DNA of 64,000 bases from Micromonospora parathelypteridis. Its GTDB lineage: Bacteria; Actinomycetota; Actinomycetes; Mycobacteriales; Micromonosporaceae. The position numbers and the translations under genes are program-made. Location of the stretch: NCBI RefSeq assembly GCF_014201145.1, contig NZ_JACHDP010000001.1, positions 5,270,001-5,334,000 on the forward strand, written 5' to 3'. Below are positions 16,516 to 24,920 of this stretch, piece after piece. Position 1 is the stretch's first letter. Each line of letters begins with the position of its first letter. Below the pieces are notes generated by a model. It was not told where the DNA came from. It saw only the letters and a list, made by a program, of their open reading frames with translations, and did not search any database.

Positions 16516-17185
16516 GCCCGATCCGTTACGTGAGCCCCGTCACGCCATTCCAAAATCGGGCGTCCGGCGCGATCGGCTCGATCTTTCCCGTGATTCTGGC
16601 CGCATTATCGGCGGCCTGTCCGGTTGTCGCCCACAGGCGTCACCGTAACCGGTTGTCCCATCGAGTCACATCATCGGCAATACGCGCAGAAATTGCCGCA
16701 GCAAATCGGGTTTACGCAGGTGAACCTTGCTTGGCAGCGTGCGAACAGGCCAGTAGTGTCGTCCCGTCCGGTGCGGTAACCGATCGCAAGAGGCGACGCC
16801 GCGCCGACCCGCTCAATCGTGATCAACGAACCGGGGACCCATCAGTAAGTCCGGGGTGAATCCGCGAGCCACGGCCTGCGGTAGGGCGATCTTCCCGCCC
16901 GAATCCGTCAGCTAACCCGGTAGGCGGTGTCGGAAGGAGTTCCAAACTCGTGCAGCACCTTTCCACCCCTCGGTTGTTCCCTCGCCTCCACGGCGCAGCG
17001 GTGCCCCCGCTCATTCGTCCAGTGACGGTGAGCTGACCCCCCGGGTCATCGCCTTTCCCGCCCGGCCCCGCCGGGCGTTCCCCTGAGCGGTTCACCATCC
17101 GCGGACCACGGTCCGTGCGCTGACGCCTGCCCGGATACCGGTCCGGCCCCGGTGTGCCGCTCTCCCCCCGATCCGTGGAGGACCC
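16516..17185. promoter_or_regulatory. Long 5' leader of the C39 peptidase gene
   Basis: A 670-bp gene-free region. Its first 280 bp are less GC-rich than the surroundings and probably hold the promoter, upstream of the riboswitch. The last 240 bp, between riboswitch and start codon, are C-rich with no supported gene. The ribosome site GGAGG sits 5 bases before the GTG at 17186. Confidence 0.6.
16795..16940 (+). ncRNA. c-di-AMP riboswitch (ydaO-yuaA leader)
   Basis: The leader of the C39 peptidase gene contains the conserved blocks of the ydaO class: AACCGGGGACCCA (16829-16841), CCGGGGTGAATCCGCG (16851-16866), GGTAGGGCGAT, CCCGCCCGAATCCGTCAGC, and CTAACCCGGTAGGCGG, ending in GGAAGGAG (about 16932-16939). 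This arrangement is the one seen ahead of actinobacterial cell-wall hydrolase genes, where c-di-AMP binding lowers expression. The edges are approximate. About 240 bases lie between its 3' end and the start codon, leaving room for an expression platform. Confidence 0.85.
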
Positions 17186-18022
17186 GTGAAGCACACCATG
17201 CAGCGTCAACTCCGACGCTTCGCCACCCAGCGCCCGTACCAGATCGTCGCTGCCTCCGCCGCGGCCCTCGTGATCGCCACCACCACCGGCGCCCTGCTCG
17301 CCGGCGCCGACGACGCCCCGGCCGGTCAGCGCACCGCGACCACGGTCGCCGAGATGCGCAGCGACACCGTCGCCTCCCTCGGTGAGGCGAACGACGCGTC
17401 CCCCTCGGCCAGCGCCGCGCCGACCACCGCCGCTCCGGCCACCAGCGCCGCGTCTCCCGCCGCCAAGGCCAGCAGCAACCCGGACCTGACCCGTAAGCCG
17501 GAGCGGCCGAAGCCGCCGGCGACCAAGGTGCTCGACTACGACTACGAGGCGCAGAACACGTACTACAACTGCGGCCCGGCGGCCACCCGCAACGCGCTCA
17601 GCGCCACCGGCATCGACCGCACCCAGGAGGAGCTCGGTGCCGAACTGGGCACCACCGAGATGGGCACCAACTCGGCTGAGGACACCACCCGGGTCCTCAA
17701 CGCCGAGGTGAAGGGCTCCCCGTACCGGACCCGGATGTTCGCCGGCGCCCCCAGCCCGGCGCAGATGGACCGGCTCCAGGCCGACGTCGTCAAGGCCATC
17801 ACCGATGGCCGGGGCGTGGTGGCCAACGTCGTCGGCGACGCCACCGACACCGACGGTGGCTGGCACTCCTACGGCGGCGGGCACTACATCGCCGTCGTGG
17901 GTTACAAGGACAACGGCCGGACCGTGCGGATCGCCGACTCGGCGAACCCGGCCGACCCGTCGTACTGGATCACCACGATCGACCTGGCCAACTGGATCGC
18001 CAGCCGGGGCTACTCCGCCTGA
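17186..18022 (+). CDS. Secreted C39-like cysteine peptidase
   Basis: A 278-residue protein with a GTG start after GGAGGACCC. Residues 18-42 form a signal peptide or anchor (YQIVAASAAALVIATTTGALLAG), then a Ser/Ala/Thr/Pro linker (about 70-110), then a papain-fold C39-like domain. Catalytic residues are visible as Cys129 in NTYYNCGPAATRNAL, His233 in YGGGHYIAVVGY and Asp251 in VRIADSANP. Cell-wall or surface-protein cleavage outside the cell is likely. A c-di-AMP riboswitch in its leader ties expression to wall/osmotic status, as for other actinobacterial wall hydrolases. A stem-loop follows at 18040. The exact substrate is unknown. Confidence 0.85.
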   Translation: MKHTMQRQLRRFATQRPYQIVAASAAALVIATTTGALLAGADDAPAGQRTATTVAEMRSDTVASLGEANDASPSASAAPTTAAPATSAASPAAKASSNPDLTRKPERPKPPATKVLDYDYEAQNTYYNCGPAATRNALSATGIDRTQEELGAELGTTEMGTNSAEDTTRVLNAEVKGSPYRTRMFAGAPSPAQMDRLQADVVKAITDGRGVVANVVGDATDTDGGWHSYGGGHYIAVVGYKDNGRTVRIADSANPADPSYWITTIDLANWIASRGYSA

Positions 18023-18039
18023 CACAGGCACGTTGACCG

Positions 18040-18084
18040 CCGCGGGCGCCGTCCCTCACGAGGGGCCGGCGCCCGCGGTGTCTT
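18040..18084 (+). terminator. Terminator after the C39 peptidase gene
   Basis: Perfect 12-bp arms CCGCGGGCGCCG (18040-18051) and CGGCGCCCGCGG (18067-18078) followed by TGTCTTT, a classic intrinsic terminator 17 bp past the stop. Confidence 0.8.
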
Positions 18085-18156
18085 TCCGACGTGGTTCGCC
18101 GTGCGCCGCCATCGACGACTCTCGTCCGGGGCGGTGAACCGTGGCAGACTGCGGCC

Positions 18157-18903
18157 GTGGTGGATGAATCGGTTGGTCAGGCGGACCGTAGGCCGGTCCT
18201 GCTGCTGCTGCACGGGATGGGGGCGACCGGGGACGTCTGGCTGCCCTGGGCGCCGTTGCTGGAGCAGCACTGGCCCGGGCGGTGGCTGGCACCGGACCTC
18301 GCCGGCCACGGCTGGGCGGCGCCGCTGCCGTCGTACTCCTTCGAGGGTTTCGCCCGGCAGATCACGCAGGGCCTGGCCTCCGACGACCGCGTCGTCGTGC
18401 TCGGGCACTCGCTGGGTGGGGTGGTCGGCCTCGCGCTGGCCGCCCGCGCCGCCGGGATACCGGTGGACGCGGTGGTCGGGTTGGGCATCAAGGCGCTCTG
18501 GTCACCCGCCGAGCTGACCCGCGCCGCCGAGCTGGCCGCGCGACCGGTGAGCTGGTTCGCCAGCCGCACCGAGGCGGCCCGCCGTTACCTGCGCGTCGCC
18601 GGGCTGGCCGGCCTGATCCCGCCGGACCACCCGGTGGTGGACGCCGGGCTGCGCCAGGTCGACGGCCGGTGGCGCCTCGCCATGGACCCGACCGCCTTCG
18701 CCGTCGGCGAACCCGACCTGGCCGCGCTGCTGGCGGCGACCGACGTGCCGGTGGTGCTGGCGCGTGGCGAACACGACCCGATGGTCACCGACGCTCAGCT
18801 CAAGGAGTACGGCGTACCGGTCGCCACGCTGCCCGGTCTCGGGCACAACGCGCACGTGGAGGACCCGGCGGCCGTGCTGGCGCTGCTGGACGCGTACCGC
18901 TGA
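18157..18903 (+). CDS. Alpha/beta hydrolase
   Basis: A 248-residue alpha/beta-hydrolase fold protein. It has the oxyanion strand PVLLLLHGMGATGDVW, the nucleophile elbow VVVLGHSLGGVVGL (Ser85), the acid in LARGEHDPMV and the late histidine in LPGLGHNAHVEDP. The start is the first of two adjacent GTG codons (18157, 18160). No ribosome site is visible, but GGCAGACT lies a few bases upstream, as for a leaderless transcript with a -10 of CAGACT. Substrate is unknown; the family includes esterases, lactonases and lipases. It converges with the teichoic polymerase gene, with only 4 bp between. Confidence 0.82.
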   Translation: MVDESVGQADRRPVLLLLHGMGATGDVWLPWAPLLEQHWPGRWLAPDLAGHGWAAPLPSYSFEGFARQITQGLASDDRVVVLGHSLGGVVGLALAARAAGIPVDAVVGLGIKALWSPAELTRAAELAARPVSWFASRTEAARRYLRVAGLAGLIPPDHPVVDAGLRQVDGRWRLAMDPTAFAVGEPDLAALLAATDVPVVLARGEHDPMVTDAQLKEYGVPVATLPGLGHNAHVEDPAAVLALLDAYR

Positions 18904-18907
18904 GCGG

Positions 18908-20578
18908 TTATGCCTGTGCGGACGCGGTCAGTTCCTTCGCGGGGGCCAGTTCCCGGCGGGCGGCGGTCAGGAACGCCTCGGCGTAGGACTCGGCGGGGAA
19001 GTCGCCCAGGTAACGCCGGCGGGTGGCCCAGCGCTCCGCGGCCAGCGGGTCGGTGTCCAGCAGGGCGGTCAGCACATCGTCCACGTTGGACATGTCCCGC
19101 CGCAGCACGTAGCCCGACGTGGCCAGCGGGAAACGCTCGGTGAACCGGTCGCCCTCGTCGCCCATGTCGGTGACCGCGTACGGCTTGCTGGAGTAGAGGT
19201 AGTCCGAGATCACCCCGGACACGTCGGAGATCAGCGCGTCCGATCGGTTCACGCACTCGGTCAGGCTCAGCTCCCGGGCGGCCGCGCCGACCACGTGCTG
19301 GCGTCCGCTGCGGGCCCGGTCGGCGACGAGCAGCTCGGTCAACCGGCCGAGCTGGCGGGCCGACGCCGGGTTCTGCGCCGTGTACGGGTGGGCTCGCAGG
19401 ATCACGGTCGCGCCGCGCTCCAGCAGCCGACGCAACAGCCCTTCGGCCACCGGGAGCGAGCAGTAGTCGGCGTCGGCGTGGTGCCCGGTCCAGGTCGGGG
19501 TGTAGAGCACGGTCGGTTGCGCCAAGCCCCGCGCCGGCTCCGGGCGTACCGCGATCGACTCGACCTGCGGGCGGCCCACCACCACGAACTTCTCCGCCGG
19601 GATCTGCACCCCGGCACGGGCGTACCGGTCGATCGCCGCCGGTCCGGCCACGAAGATCCGGTCGAAGATCCCGGACACCGGGTTGGCGCTCGGCGCCTTG
19701 TCGCTGTCACCGTGGTGCAGCTGGATGTGGGTGAGCTGGGTGAAGCGGACGCAGTGGCTGTTCTTCGCCCCGTGGTTGACGTAGAACGCCGCCCGCAGGC
19801 TCGGCACCAGCGCCTCGTCCATCGCCCGCAGGGTGGGGCAGTAGACCACCGGTGCGTCGGTGGCCGCGGCGATCGGAGCCAGGAACTCCGGCTCGCGCAG
19901 CACGACCAGGAACGGCCGGCCGATCCGCTCCAGGTACGGAAGCCACATGGTGACCTGGTATTCCGAGCCGGGAGGCGCGGAGAAGTAGAGCACGAACTCC
20001 GGCTGGTGCCGGCGCAGCGCGCGAGCCACCGGCCCACCGCCGGCCTGCGGCCGGAACCGCCGTCGGGCCAGGTCCAGCGCGACCACACCGGTGCCCGCGC
20101 CGACCAGCAGACTGGCCGCCAGCGCCATGCCAGCCGGCAGCGCGAGCGCCGCAGCGAGCGCCACCACGGCGAGCAGCCCGAGCAGGGCGGTGCCGAGCCG
20201 GTCGGCGATCAGCGGTGTCCAGGCCCGGACCGGCAGATTGGCGGCCCGGATCTCCAGGTTGCCGGCGGTGCGCAGCGGCCCCACCAGCAGCACCAACCCC
20301 AGCAGGACCAGCGCGGTGGCGACCAGCGTGAGGTGAAGTCCGTCGTTCAACTGCCGGGAGTAGCCGACCAGGATGGCGGCGGCGATCAGCGCGGTCTCCG
20401 CGACGAGGTCAGCGTTGGGCCGGATCCGCTGCTCGGCGGCCGAGGCGACCAGCGCGGCGACGGCCAGCACCAGCCCCCAGCCGGTGGCGCCGGTGAGCGC
20501 CAGCACGACAAAGGCCAGCACAGCCAGCCCGGTGCTCAGACACCGGGCAGCCAGCTTTCGGACCAGATCGCCGCGCAT
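18908..20578 (-). CDS. CDP-glycerol/ribitol glycerophosphotransferase-like teichoic acid polymerase
   Basis: A 556-residue protein. The N-terminal 170 residues hold about five hydrophobic helices, and residues 190-540 are the CDP-glycerol:poly(glycerophosphate) glycerophosphotransferase domain (TagB/TagF/TarL family): HIQLHHGDSDKAPSANP (catalytic-type HGDSDK), FDRIFVAGPAAIDRYARAG, VVGRPQVES, VLYTPTWTGHH, ILRAHPYTAQ and the nucleotide-binding SDALISDVSGVISDYLYS. It transfers polyol-phosphate units from CDP-polyol to a lipid-linked chain. GGAGCGAC precedes the ATG. It sits 33 bp after the CDP-ribitol synthesis gene in one operon. The membrane domain fused N-terminally is unlike the shorter TagF core; a paralogue with the same layout is at 27257. 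Confidence 0.85.
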   Translation of the reverse strand: MRGDLVRKLAARCLSTGLAVLAFVVLALTGATGWGLVLAVAALVASAAEQRIRPNADLVAETALIAAAILVGYSRQLNDGLHLTLVATALVLLGLVLLVGPLRTAGNLEIRAANLPVRAWTPLIADRLGTALLGLLAVVALAAALALPAGMALAASLLVGAGTGVVALDLARRRFRPQAGGGPVARALRRHQPEFVLYFSAPPGSEYQVTMWLPYLERIGRPFLVVLREPEFLAPIAAATDAPVVYCPTLRAMDEALVPSLRAAFYVNHGAKNSHCVRFTQLTHIQLHHGDSDKAPSANPVSGIFDRIFVAGPAAIDRYARAGVQIPAEKFVVVGRPQVESIAVRPEPARGLAQPTVLYTPTWTGHHADADYCSLPVAEGLLRRLLERGATVILRAHPYTAQNPASARQLGRLTELLVADRARSGRQHVVGAAARELSLTECVNRSDALISDVSGVISDYLYSSKPYAVTDMGDEGDRFTERFPLATSGYVLRRDMSNVDDVLTALLDTDPLAAERWATRRRYLGDFPAESYAEAFLTAARRELAPAKELTASAQA

Positions 20579-20611
20579 GTCGCTCCGTTCGTGGTTCCGC
20601 AGCCGTCGGCG

Positions 20612-22129
20612 TCAGTTCGCGGACGCCGTGCTGGCCGGCGCCTCGACCTGACTCGGCCCGGACTGGCCTGGCACGGTCGGCGTGGGCCCGTCGCCGGGTG
20701 CCCGGCGTACGTCGATCACCTGGCCGGTCAGGTCGGAGATCAGCACGTCCAGCGACGACTGGGCGACTGCCTCCGCGGCGAGCAGGGTGTGCTCCGGCTC
20801 CTCGCCGAACGCCCGCGTCCGCATCGGCGTGGCGGTCCGCTCCGGGTTGATGCAGTTGACGCGGACACCGACGTCGGCCCACTCGTCCGCGAGCGCCTGG
20901 GTGAGGTTGACCAGGGCCGCCTTGGTGGCCGAGTAGAGCGCGTAGCGGGCCCGGCCCCGGGTGTAGGAGCTGGACGTGTAGAGCAGCAGTTGGCCCTTGG
21001 TCTGCTGCAGGTACGGAAGGGCCTGGCGGGCGATGGTCACCGGGCCGACGAAGTTGACCTGGAGCAGCCGGTCCATGGTCTCCTCGTCCATCTCGGCGAG
21101 GGCGCCCTTCTCCAGGATGCCGGCGGTGACCACCACGTGGTCGATCCGGCCGGTGGCCTCGAAGGCGGTCGTCAGCGCGGCCTCGACGTCCTCGGCCCGC
21201 TCCACGTGGGTGCCGGTGCTGGAACGGCTGAACGGGAAGACCTGGGCGCCGTAGCGCCGGGCCAGCTCGGTCAACTCGTGGCCGATGCCGTAGCTGCCGC
21301 CGAACACCACGATGGTGCGGCCGGTCAGCTCCTCGCTGTAGCTGCGGTGGTCGGTCAGCCGGGGCGCCTGCGCCGCGGCGAGCTGGAAGAGCTTGTCCGC
21401 CAGGTGCACGTCGACCGGGTGGGTGACCTTGATGTTCTCGTCCGAACCGTCGATCACCTTGATCGGGGTGCCGGGCAGGTAGCGCAGCACCACGCCGCAG
21501 TCGTCGGTGGCGGCGAAGTCCGGGTCGTCCTCGGCGATCCGGTACGCCTCGCGGATCGTGGGGGACCGGAACGCCTGCGGGGTCTGCCCGCGGCGCAGCC
21601 GGGAGCGCACCGGGATGTCGGTGATGCAGTCGTTGTCGTCCACCTGGATGATCGTGTCGGCGGACGGGATGGCCACGTCCACGGCATCGTAGGTCCAGAG
21701 CGCGTTGACGCACTCGCGCACGATCCTGCCGCTGAGCAGCGGGCGCACCGCGTCGTGGAAGAGGATGTTGCAGTCCGCCGGGCCGACCGCGTCCAACGCG
21801 ATCCGGGTGGTGGCGTTGCGGGTGTCACCACCCTCGATCACCTTGGTGACCTTGCGCAGGCCGGCCTTCTCGACGATCTGCCGGGCGTCGTCGACGTGGC
21901 CGGTGGCCATCAGCACGATGATCTCGTCGATCTCCGGCGCGGTCTCGAAGACCGCCAGGGTGTGCTCGATGATCGGCTTGCCGGCGATCTTCAGCAGCTG
22001 CTTCGGGATGCCGAGGCCCAGCCGGGTCCCGGTGCCTCCGGCCAGAACCACCGCCACTGTCCGCGAGGGCCGCCACGGCACCGAGGTCTCCGTTGCGGCG
22101 TCCGGGCCAGCGGTCTGGTCCTGCGTCAT
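20612..22129 (-). CDS. Bcs1-like fusion: IspD-family cytidylyltransferase plus SDR reductase, CDP-ribitol synthesis
   Basis: A 505-residue two-domain protein. Residues 23-245 are an IspD/TarI-type cytidylyltransferase (VVLAGGTGTRLGLGIPKQLL at 28-46, Lys43; FHDAVRP; RRGQTPQAF; DDCGVVLRY). Residues 270-480 are an SDR with GGSYGIG (277-283), SSSYTRG and YSATK (Tyr399, Lys403). This domain order matches Bcs1/Acs1 of Haemophilus capsule loci, which reduces ribulose-5-phosphate and then makes CDP-ribitol. It would supply CDP-ribitol to the polymerase encoded right after it. Gram-positive TarI/TarJ pairs use a different, medium-chain reductase, so the fusion is notable here. The last 30 residues are a Pro/Ser tail. 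Confidence 0.82.
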   Translation of the reverse strand: MTQDQTAGPDAATETSVPWRPSRTVAVVLAGGTGTRLGLGIPKQLLKIAGKPIIEHTLAVFETAPEIDEIIVLMATGHVDDARQIVEKAGLRKVTKVIEGGDTRNATTRIALDAVGPADCNILFHDAVRPLLSGRIVRECVNALWTYDAVDVAIPSADTIIQVDDNDCITDIPVRSRLRRGQTPQAFRSPTIREAYRIAEDDPDFAATDDCGVVLRYLPGTPIKVIDGSDENIKVTHPVDVHLADKLFQLAAAQAPRLTDHRSYSEELTGRTIVVFGGSYGIGHELTELARRYGAQVFPFSRSSTGTHVERAEDVEAALTTAFEATGRIDHVVVTAGILEKGALAEMDEETMDRLLQVNFVGPVTIARQALPYLQQTKGQLLLYTSSSYTRGRARYALYSATKAALVNLTQALADEWADVGVRVNCINPERTATPMRTRAFGEEPEHTLLAAEAVAQSSLDVLISDLTGQVIDVRRAPGDGPTPTVPGQSGPSQVEAPASTASAN

Positions 22130-22203
22130 TGCCGGATCCTCACTCTCAGGGATGCGTTAACGGAAGGTTCCGCCCGAGCGGCGACGGAATGAACCTTAAC
22201 GCG
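22130..22203 (-). promoter_or_regulatory. Probable promoter region of the CDP-ribitol operon with GTTAAC/GTTAAGG elements
   Basis: On the leftward strand this 74-bp stretch reads GCGTTAAGGTTC (near 22200) and later GGAACCTTCCGTTAACGC (near 22155-22172). The two blocks are partly self-complementary (GGTTC/GGAACC). The core GTTAAC/GTTAAGG is shared with other surface-polymer genes in this window. Binding factor unknown. Confidence 0.4.
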
Positions 22204-22239
22204 CGGACCGCGCCGCCCCAACGCGGGCGACGCGGTCCG
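22204..22239 (-). terminator. Stem-loop after the TagGH exporter genes
   Basis: Nine-base arms CGGACCGCG (22204-22212) and CGCGGTCCG (22231-22239) with an 18-base GC-rich loop, downstream of the leftward ABC ATPase gene and before the next gene. It separates the exporter operon from the CDP-ribitol/polymerase operon. Confidence 0.55.
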
Positions 22240-22274
22240 TGAAGCCGTGTCGATGCCGGGTGTTCGCCGGCACT

Positions 22275-23093
22275 CTACTTGCTGTTCGCGTACGCCTCGT
22301 ATTCCCGAATGACCTCGTCGGTGGGCCCGTCCATCCGCAGGACGCCCGATTCCAGCCAGATCGTTCGTTCGCAGGTGTCCCGTACGGAGGAGAGCTGGTG
22401 GCTGACGAGGAACACTGTGCCCGCGCCCTCCCGCAGCTCCCGCACCCGCTGCTCGCTGCGCTTGCGGAAGCCCTTGTCGCCGGTGGCGAGTGCCTCGTCG
22501 ATGAGCAGCACGTCGTGCTTCTTCGCGGCGGCGATGGAGAACCGCAGCCGGGCAGCCATGCCGGAGGAGTACGTCCGCATCGGCAGGCTGGCGAAGTCGC
22601 CCCGCTCGTTGATGCCGGAGAAGTCGATGATCCCCGCGGCCTGCTTGGCCACGTCGTCGGGGTGCATCCCCATGGCCAGGCAACCGAGGGTGACGTTGCG
22701 TTCCCCGGAGAGGTCGTTGAGCAGGGCGGCGTTCACGCCGAGCAGTGACGGCTGCCCCTGGGTGTAGATCGCACCCCGGTTGACCGGCAGCAGGCCGGCG
22801 ATGGCCCTCAGGATGGTGGACTTGCCGGAGCCGTTGCTGCCGATCAGGCCGATGGCCTCGCCCCGGTACGCGGTGAAGGAGACGCCCTTGACCGCGTGCA
22901 CCTCCCGGATGTTCGGCGCGTGGGTGCGCTTGACCAGCCGGCGCAGCGCGGCCACCGGCGTGGTGCCACCGGCGGCGCCCTGGTGCACCCGGTAGATGAT
23001 GTGCGCGTCGTCCACGACCACGGTCGGGATCCGCTCCTGCGTCGACGTCATCGTTGCACTCGCCTCGATGGAGGCGTCGAAATGCTCAACCAC
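22275..23093 (-). CDS. tagH: ABC transporter ATPase for teichoic acid/polysaccharide export (TagH-like)
   Basis: A 272-residue nucleotide-binding protein. Walker A GSNGSGKST is at 85-93, the signature is YSSGMAARL (175-183) instead of LSGGQ, as usual for TagH/RfbE polysaccharide exporters, and Walker B is DVLLIDEAL (194-202). The Q-loop region reads QGQPSLLGVNAALLNDLSGERN, also typical. It has no C-terminal carbohydrate-binding extension. The GTG at 23093 overlaps the permease stop by 8 bp; an ATG at 23051 is an alternative start. With TagG it should move the finished wall teichoic acid across the membrane. Confidence 0.88.
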   Translation of the reverse strand: MVEHFDASIEASATMTSTQERIPTVVVDDAHIIYRVHQGAAGGTTPVAALRRLVKRTHAPNIREVHAVKGVSFTAYRGEAIGLIGSNGSGKSTILRAIAGLLPVNRGAIYTQGQPSLLGVNAALLNDLSGERNVTLGCLAMGMHPDDVAKQAAGIIDFSGINERGDFASLPMRTYSSGMAARLRFSIAAAKKHDVLLIDEALATGDKGFRKRSEQRVRELREGAGTVFLVSHQLSSVRDTCERTIWLESGVLRMDGPTDEVIREYEAYANSK

Positions 23094-23979
23094 GGCCGTA
23101 CTCCTGTTCGCCGCGCCAGAAGTAGATGAAACCGCCCAAGCCGGCGAGCAGTGCCCACCCGCCGCCGACCAGCCAGAGCTGGGTCAGCGACTCGTTGAGC
23201 AGCGGTGCTTCCTCCAGCAGCGTGTACCGCGCAAGCTCGATGTAGACGAGCAACGGGTTGTACTGCACCAGCGTCGTCGCCCAGCTCGGCAGCCGCTCGA
23301 AGAGGCTGACGCTGTAGAGGACGCCGGAGCCGTACATCCAGGTGCGCATGATGAACGGCATGACCTGCTTCAGGTCGCTCGACTTGCTGCCCAACCGGGC
23401 CACCACGAGCACGACGCCGGCGTTGAACACCGCCTGCAGGAACAGGGCCGGCACCAGCAGCAGCCACTCCAGCGTGAGCGGTTCCCCGGTGACCAGCACG
23501 ATGCCGATCAGCACCACCATCGACGCCAGCAGTTGCTGGAACTGCGTCAACGTCGTGGACAGCGGCAGGCTGGCACGGGGAAAGTGCAGCGCCCGGATCA
23601 ACCCCAGGTTGCTGCTGATCGCCTGGGTGCCGGCCAGGACCGCGCTCTGGGTGAAGTTGAAGATGAACAGCCCGGTGGTGAGGTAGGCGATGTAGTTCTG
23701 CATGTCGTTCTGTGCCAGCACCACCCCGAAGATCAGGTAGTAGACCGCCGCGTTGGTCAGCGGGGTCAGCACCTGCCAGAGCTGGCCCAGCTTGGCATTG
23801 CTGTAAGAGGCGACCAGCTTGGCGTTGGCGTACGCGGCGATGAAGTGCCGGTAGGCCCACAATTGGCGGCTGTACCCGACGAGGGAGGGGCGCTCACCGG
23901 CGACCCGTAGCCCGTGCCGAGCGGCCAGCTGCGCCTGGGTCCGGCCCGTGTCAGGGTCGACCAGCGCGGTGGTGGCCAT
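23086..23979 (-). CDS. tagG: ABC-2 permease for teichoic acid/polysaccharide export (TagG-like)
   Basis: A 297-residue membrane protein with six predicted helices. It has the amphipathic N-terminal RHFIAAYANAKLVASYSNAKLGQLWQVLTPL of the TagG/Wzm family and the later RTWMYGSGVLYSVSLFERLP segment. The ATG at 23977-23979 gives a family-like length; the open frame continues upstream but without homologous sequence. It overlaps tagH by 8 bp, forming the transporter operon. A TetR-type gene lies divergently 177 bp away. Confidence 0.88.
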   Translation of the reverse strand: MATTALVDPDTGRTQAQLAARHGLRVAGERPSLVGYSRQLWAYRHFIAAYANAKLVASYSNAKLGQLWQVLTPLTNAAVYYLIFGVVLAQNDMQNYIAYLTTGLFIFNFTQSAVLAGTQAISSNLGLIRALHFPRASLPLSTTLTQFQQLLASMVVLIGIVLVTGEPLTLEWLLLVPALFLQAVFNAGVVLVVARLGSKSSDLKQVMPFIMRTWMYGSGVLYSVSLFERLPSWATTLVQYNPLLVYIELARYTLLEEAPLLNESLTQLWLVGGGWALLAGLGGFIYFWRGEQEYGRG

Positions 23980-24156
23980 GGAAATGGCGCTCCGATCTTT
24001 GTGCAGACGGGTGGCTCGCGACGATGGAATCCTAGTGGGATACGTGCGCGGGGCGCCGCCTCGTCGCTGCGAGGACAGTAGTCCGAAACACGTCGGGACG
24101 CAACCGTATCGTCGTTGCGCTACCCTGGGCACCGTGAGCTGCGAGAAGAGTCCCCG

Positions 24157-24795
24157 GTGACGACTGAGAAGAGGCGTGCCCCGGCCGGTGCGGCGGTGCT
24201 CCGTGGCGAGATCACCACGGCCATCCGACGCGCGCTGATGCAGGAGCTCGCCGCGGTCGGTTACGGCCGGCTCTCCATCGAGGCGGTGGCTCGCCGCGCC
24301 GGCGTCAGCAAGACGGCAATCTACCGGCGCTGGAACTCGAAGCTCGACCTGGTGTTGGAGATCGTCGCCGCGGCGGCGCACGGCAAGCTGCCGGCACTGG
24401 ACACCGGCACCCTGCGCGGCGACCTCACGCTGCTGTTCCAGGCGGTGGCGCACGCGTTGCGCCATCCGCTGGCGTCGCAGATCATCCCGGACCTGCTGGC
24501 CGAGGCAGCCCGCAACCCCACCATCGACGCGACCCTGCGTCAGGTGCTGCACGCCCGCCAGCAGGAGATCGGCGGTCGCCTGGTCACCCGCGCCGTGCAG
24601 CGCGGTGAGCTGCCCGCCGAGACCGACCTGGACGCGGCGATCGACCTCATCGTGGGCCCGCTCTACTGGCGGCTCGCCATCGCCCGTCTCCCGCTCACCG
24701 ACAGCTACCTCGACAATCTGGTCGAATCCGTGGCTGCCGGGCTCGGGGCCGACAGCGCCCTGTCCCGCCCTCGGGCCGCTCCGATCTCGGGTTGA
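24157..24795 (+). CDS. TetR/AcrR family transcriptional regulator
   Basis: A 212-residue regulator starting at GTG 24157 (TTEKRRAPAG). The helix-turn-helix covers about residues 32-66: YGRLSIEAVARRAGVSKTAIYRRWNSKLDLV. The C-terminal ligand domain is of the TetR_C_16-like type (RQQEIGGRLVTRAVQRGELPAETDLDAAIDLIVGPLYWRLA). It is divergent from tagG and could control the exporter, but no clear operator palindrome is seen in the 177-bp gap. A GAGAAGAG ribosome site precedes the start. Confidence 0.85.
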   Translation: MTTEKRRAPAGAAVLRGEITTAIRRALMQELAAVGYGRLSIEAVARRAGVSKTAIYRRWNSKLDLVLEIVAAAAHGKLPALDTGTLRGDLTLLFQAVAHALRHPLASQIIPDLLAEAARNPTIDATLRQVLHARQQEIGGRLVTRAVQRGELPAETDLDAAIDLIVGPLYWRLAIARLPLTDSYLDNLVESVAAGLGADSALSRPRAAPISG

Positions 24796-24920
24796 CCAGG
24801 CACTCGACACCCCGCCGCCCGCAGCAGCGGTCCCGCTGTCCGATTCCGCTAAGCTGCCCCCTTGACACCCGGCTGTCACCGCGCCGACACCCCTCATCCG
24901 CCTGACGAGTAAGGACGCCC

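Noticed and set aside
18764..22192. A 1142-codon open frame on the + strand
   Set aside because: It runs antisense to two well-supported genes (teichoic polymerase and CDP-ribitol fusion) and its translation is rich in Arg, Gly, Val and His repeats without any domain. It is a GC-rich shadow.
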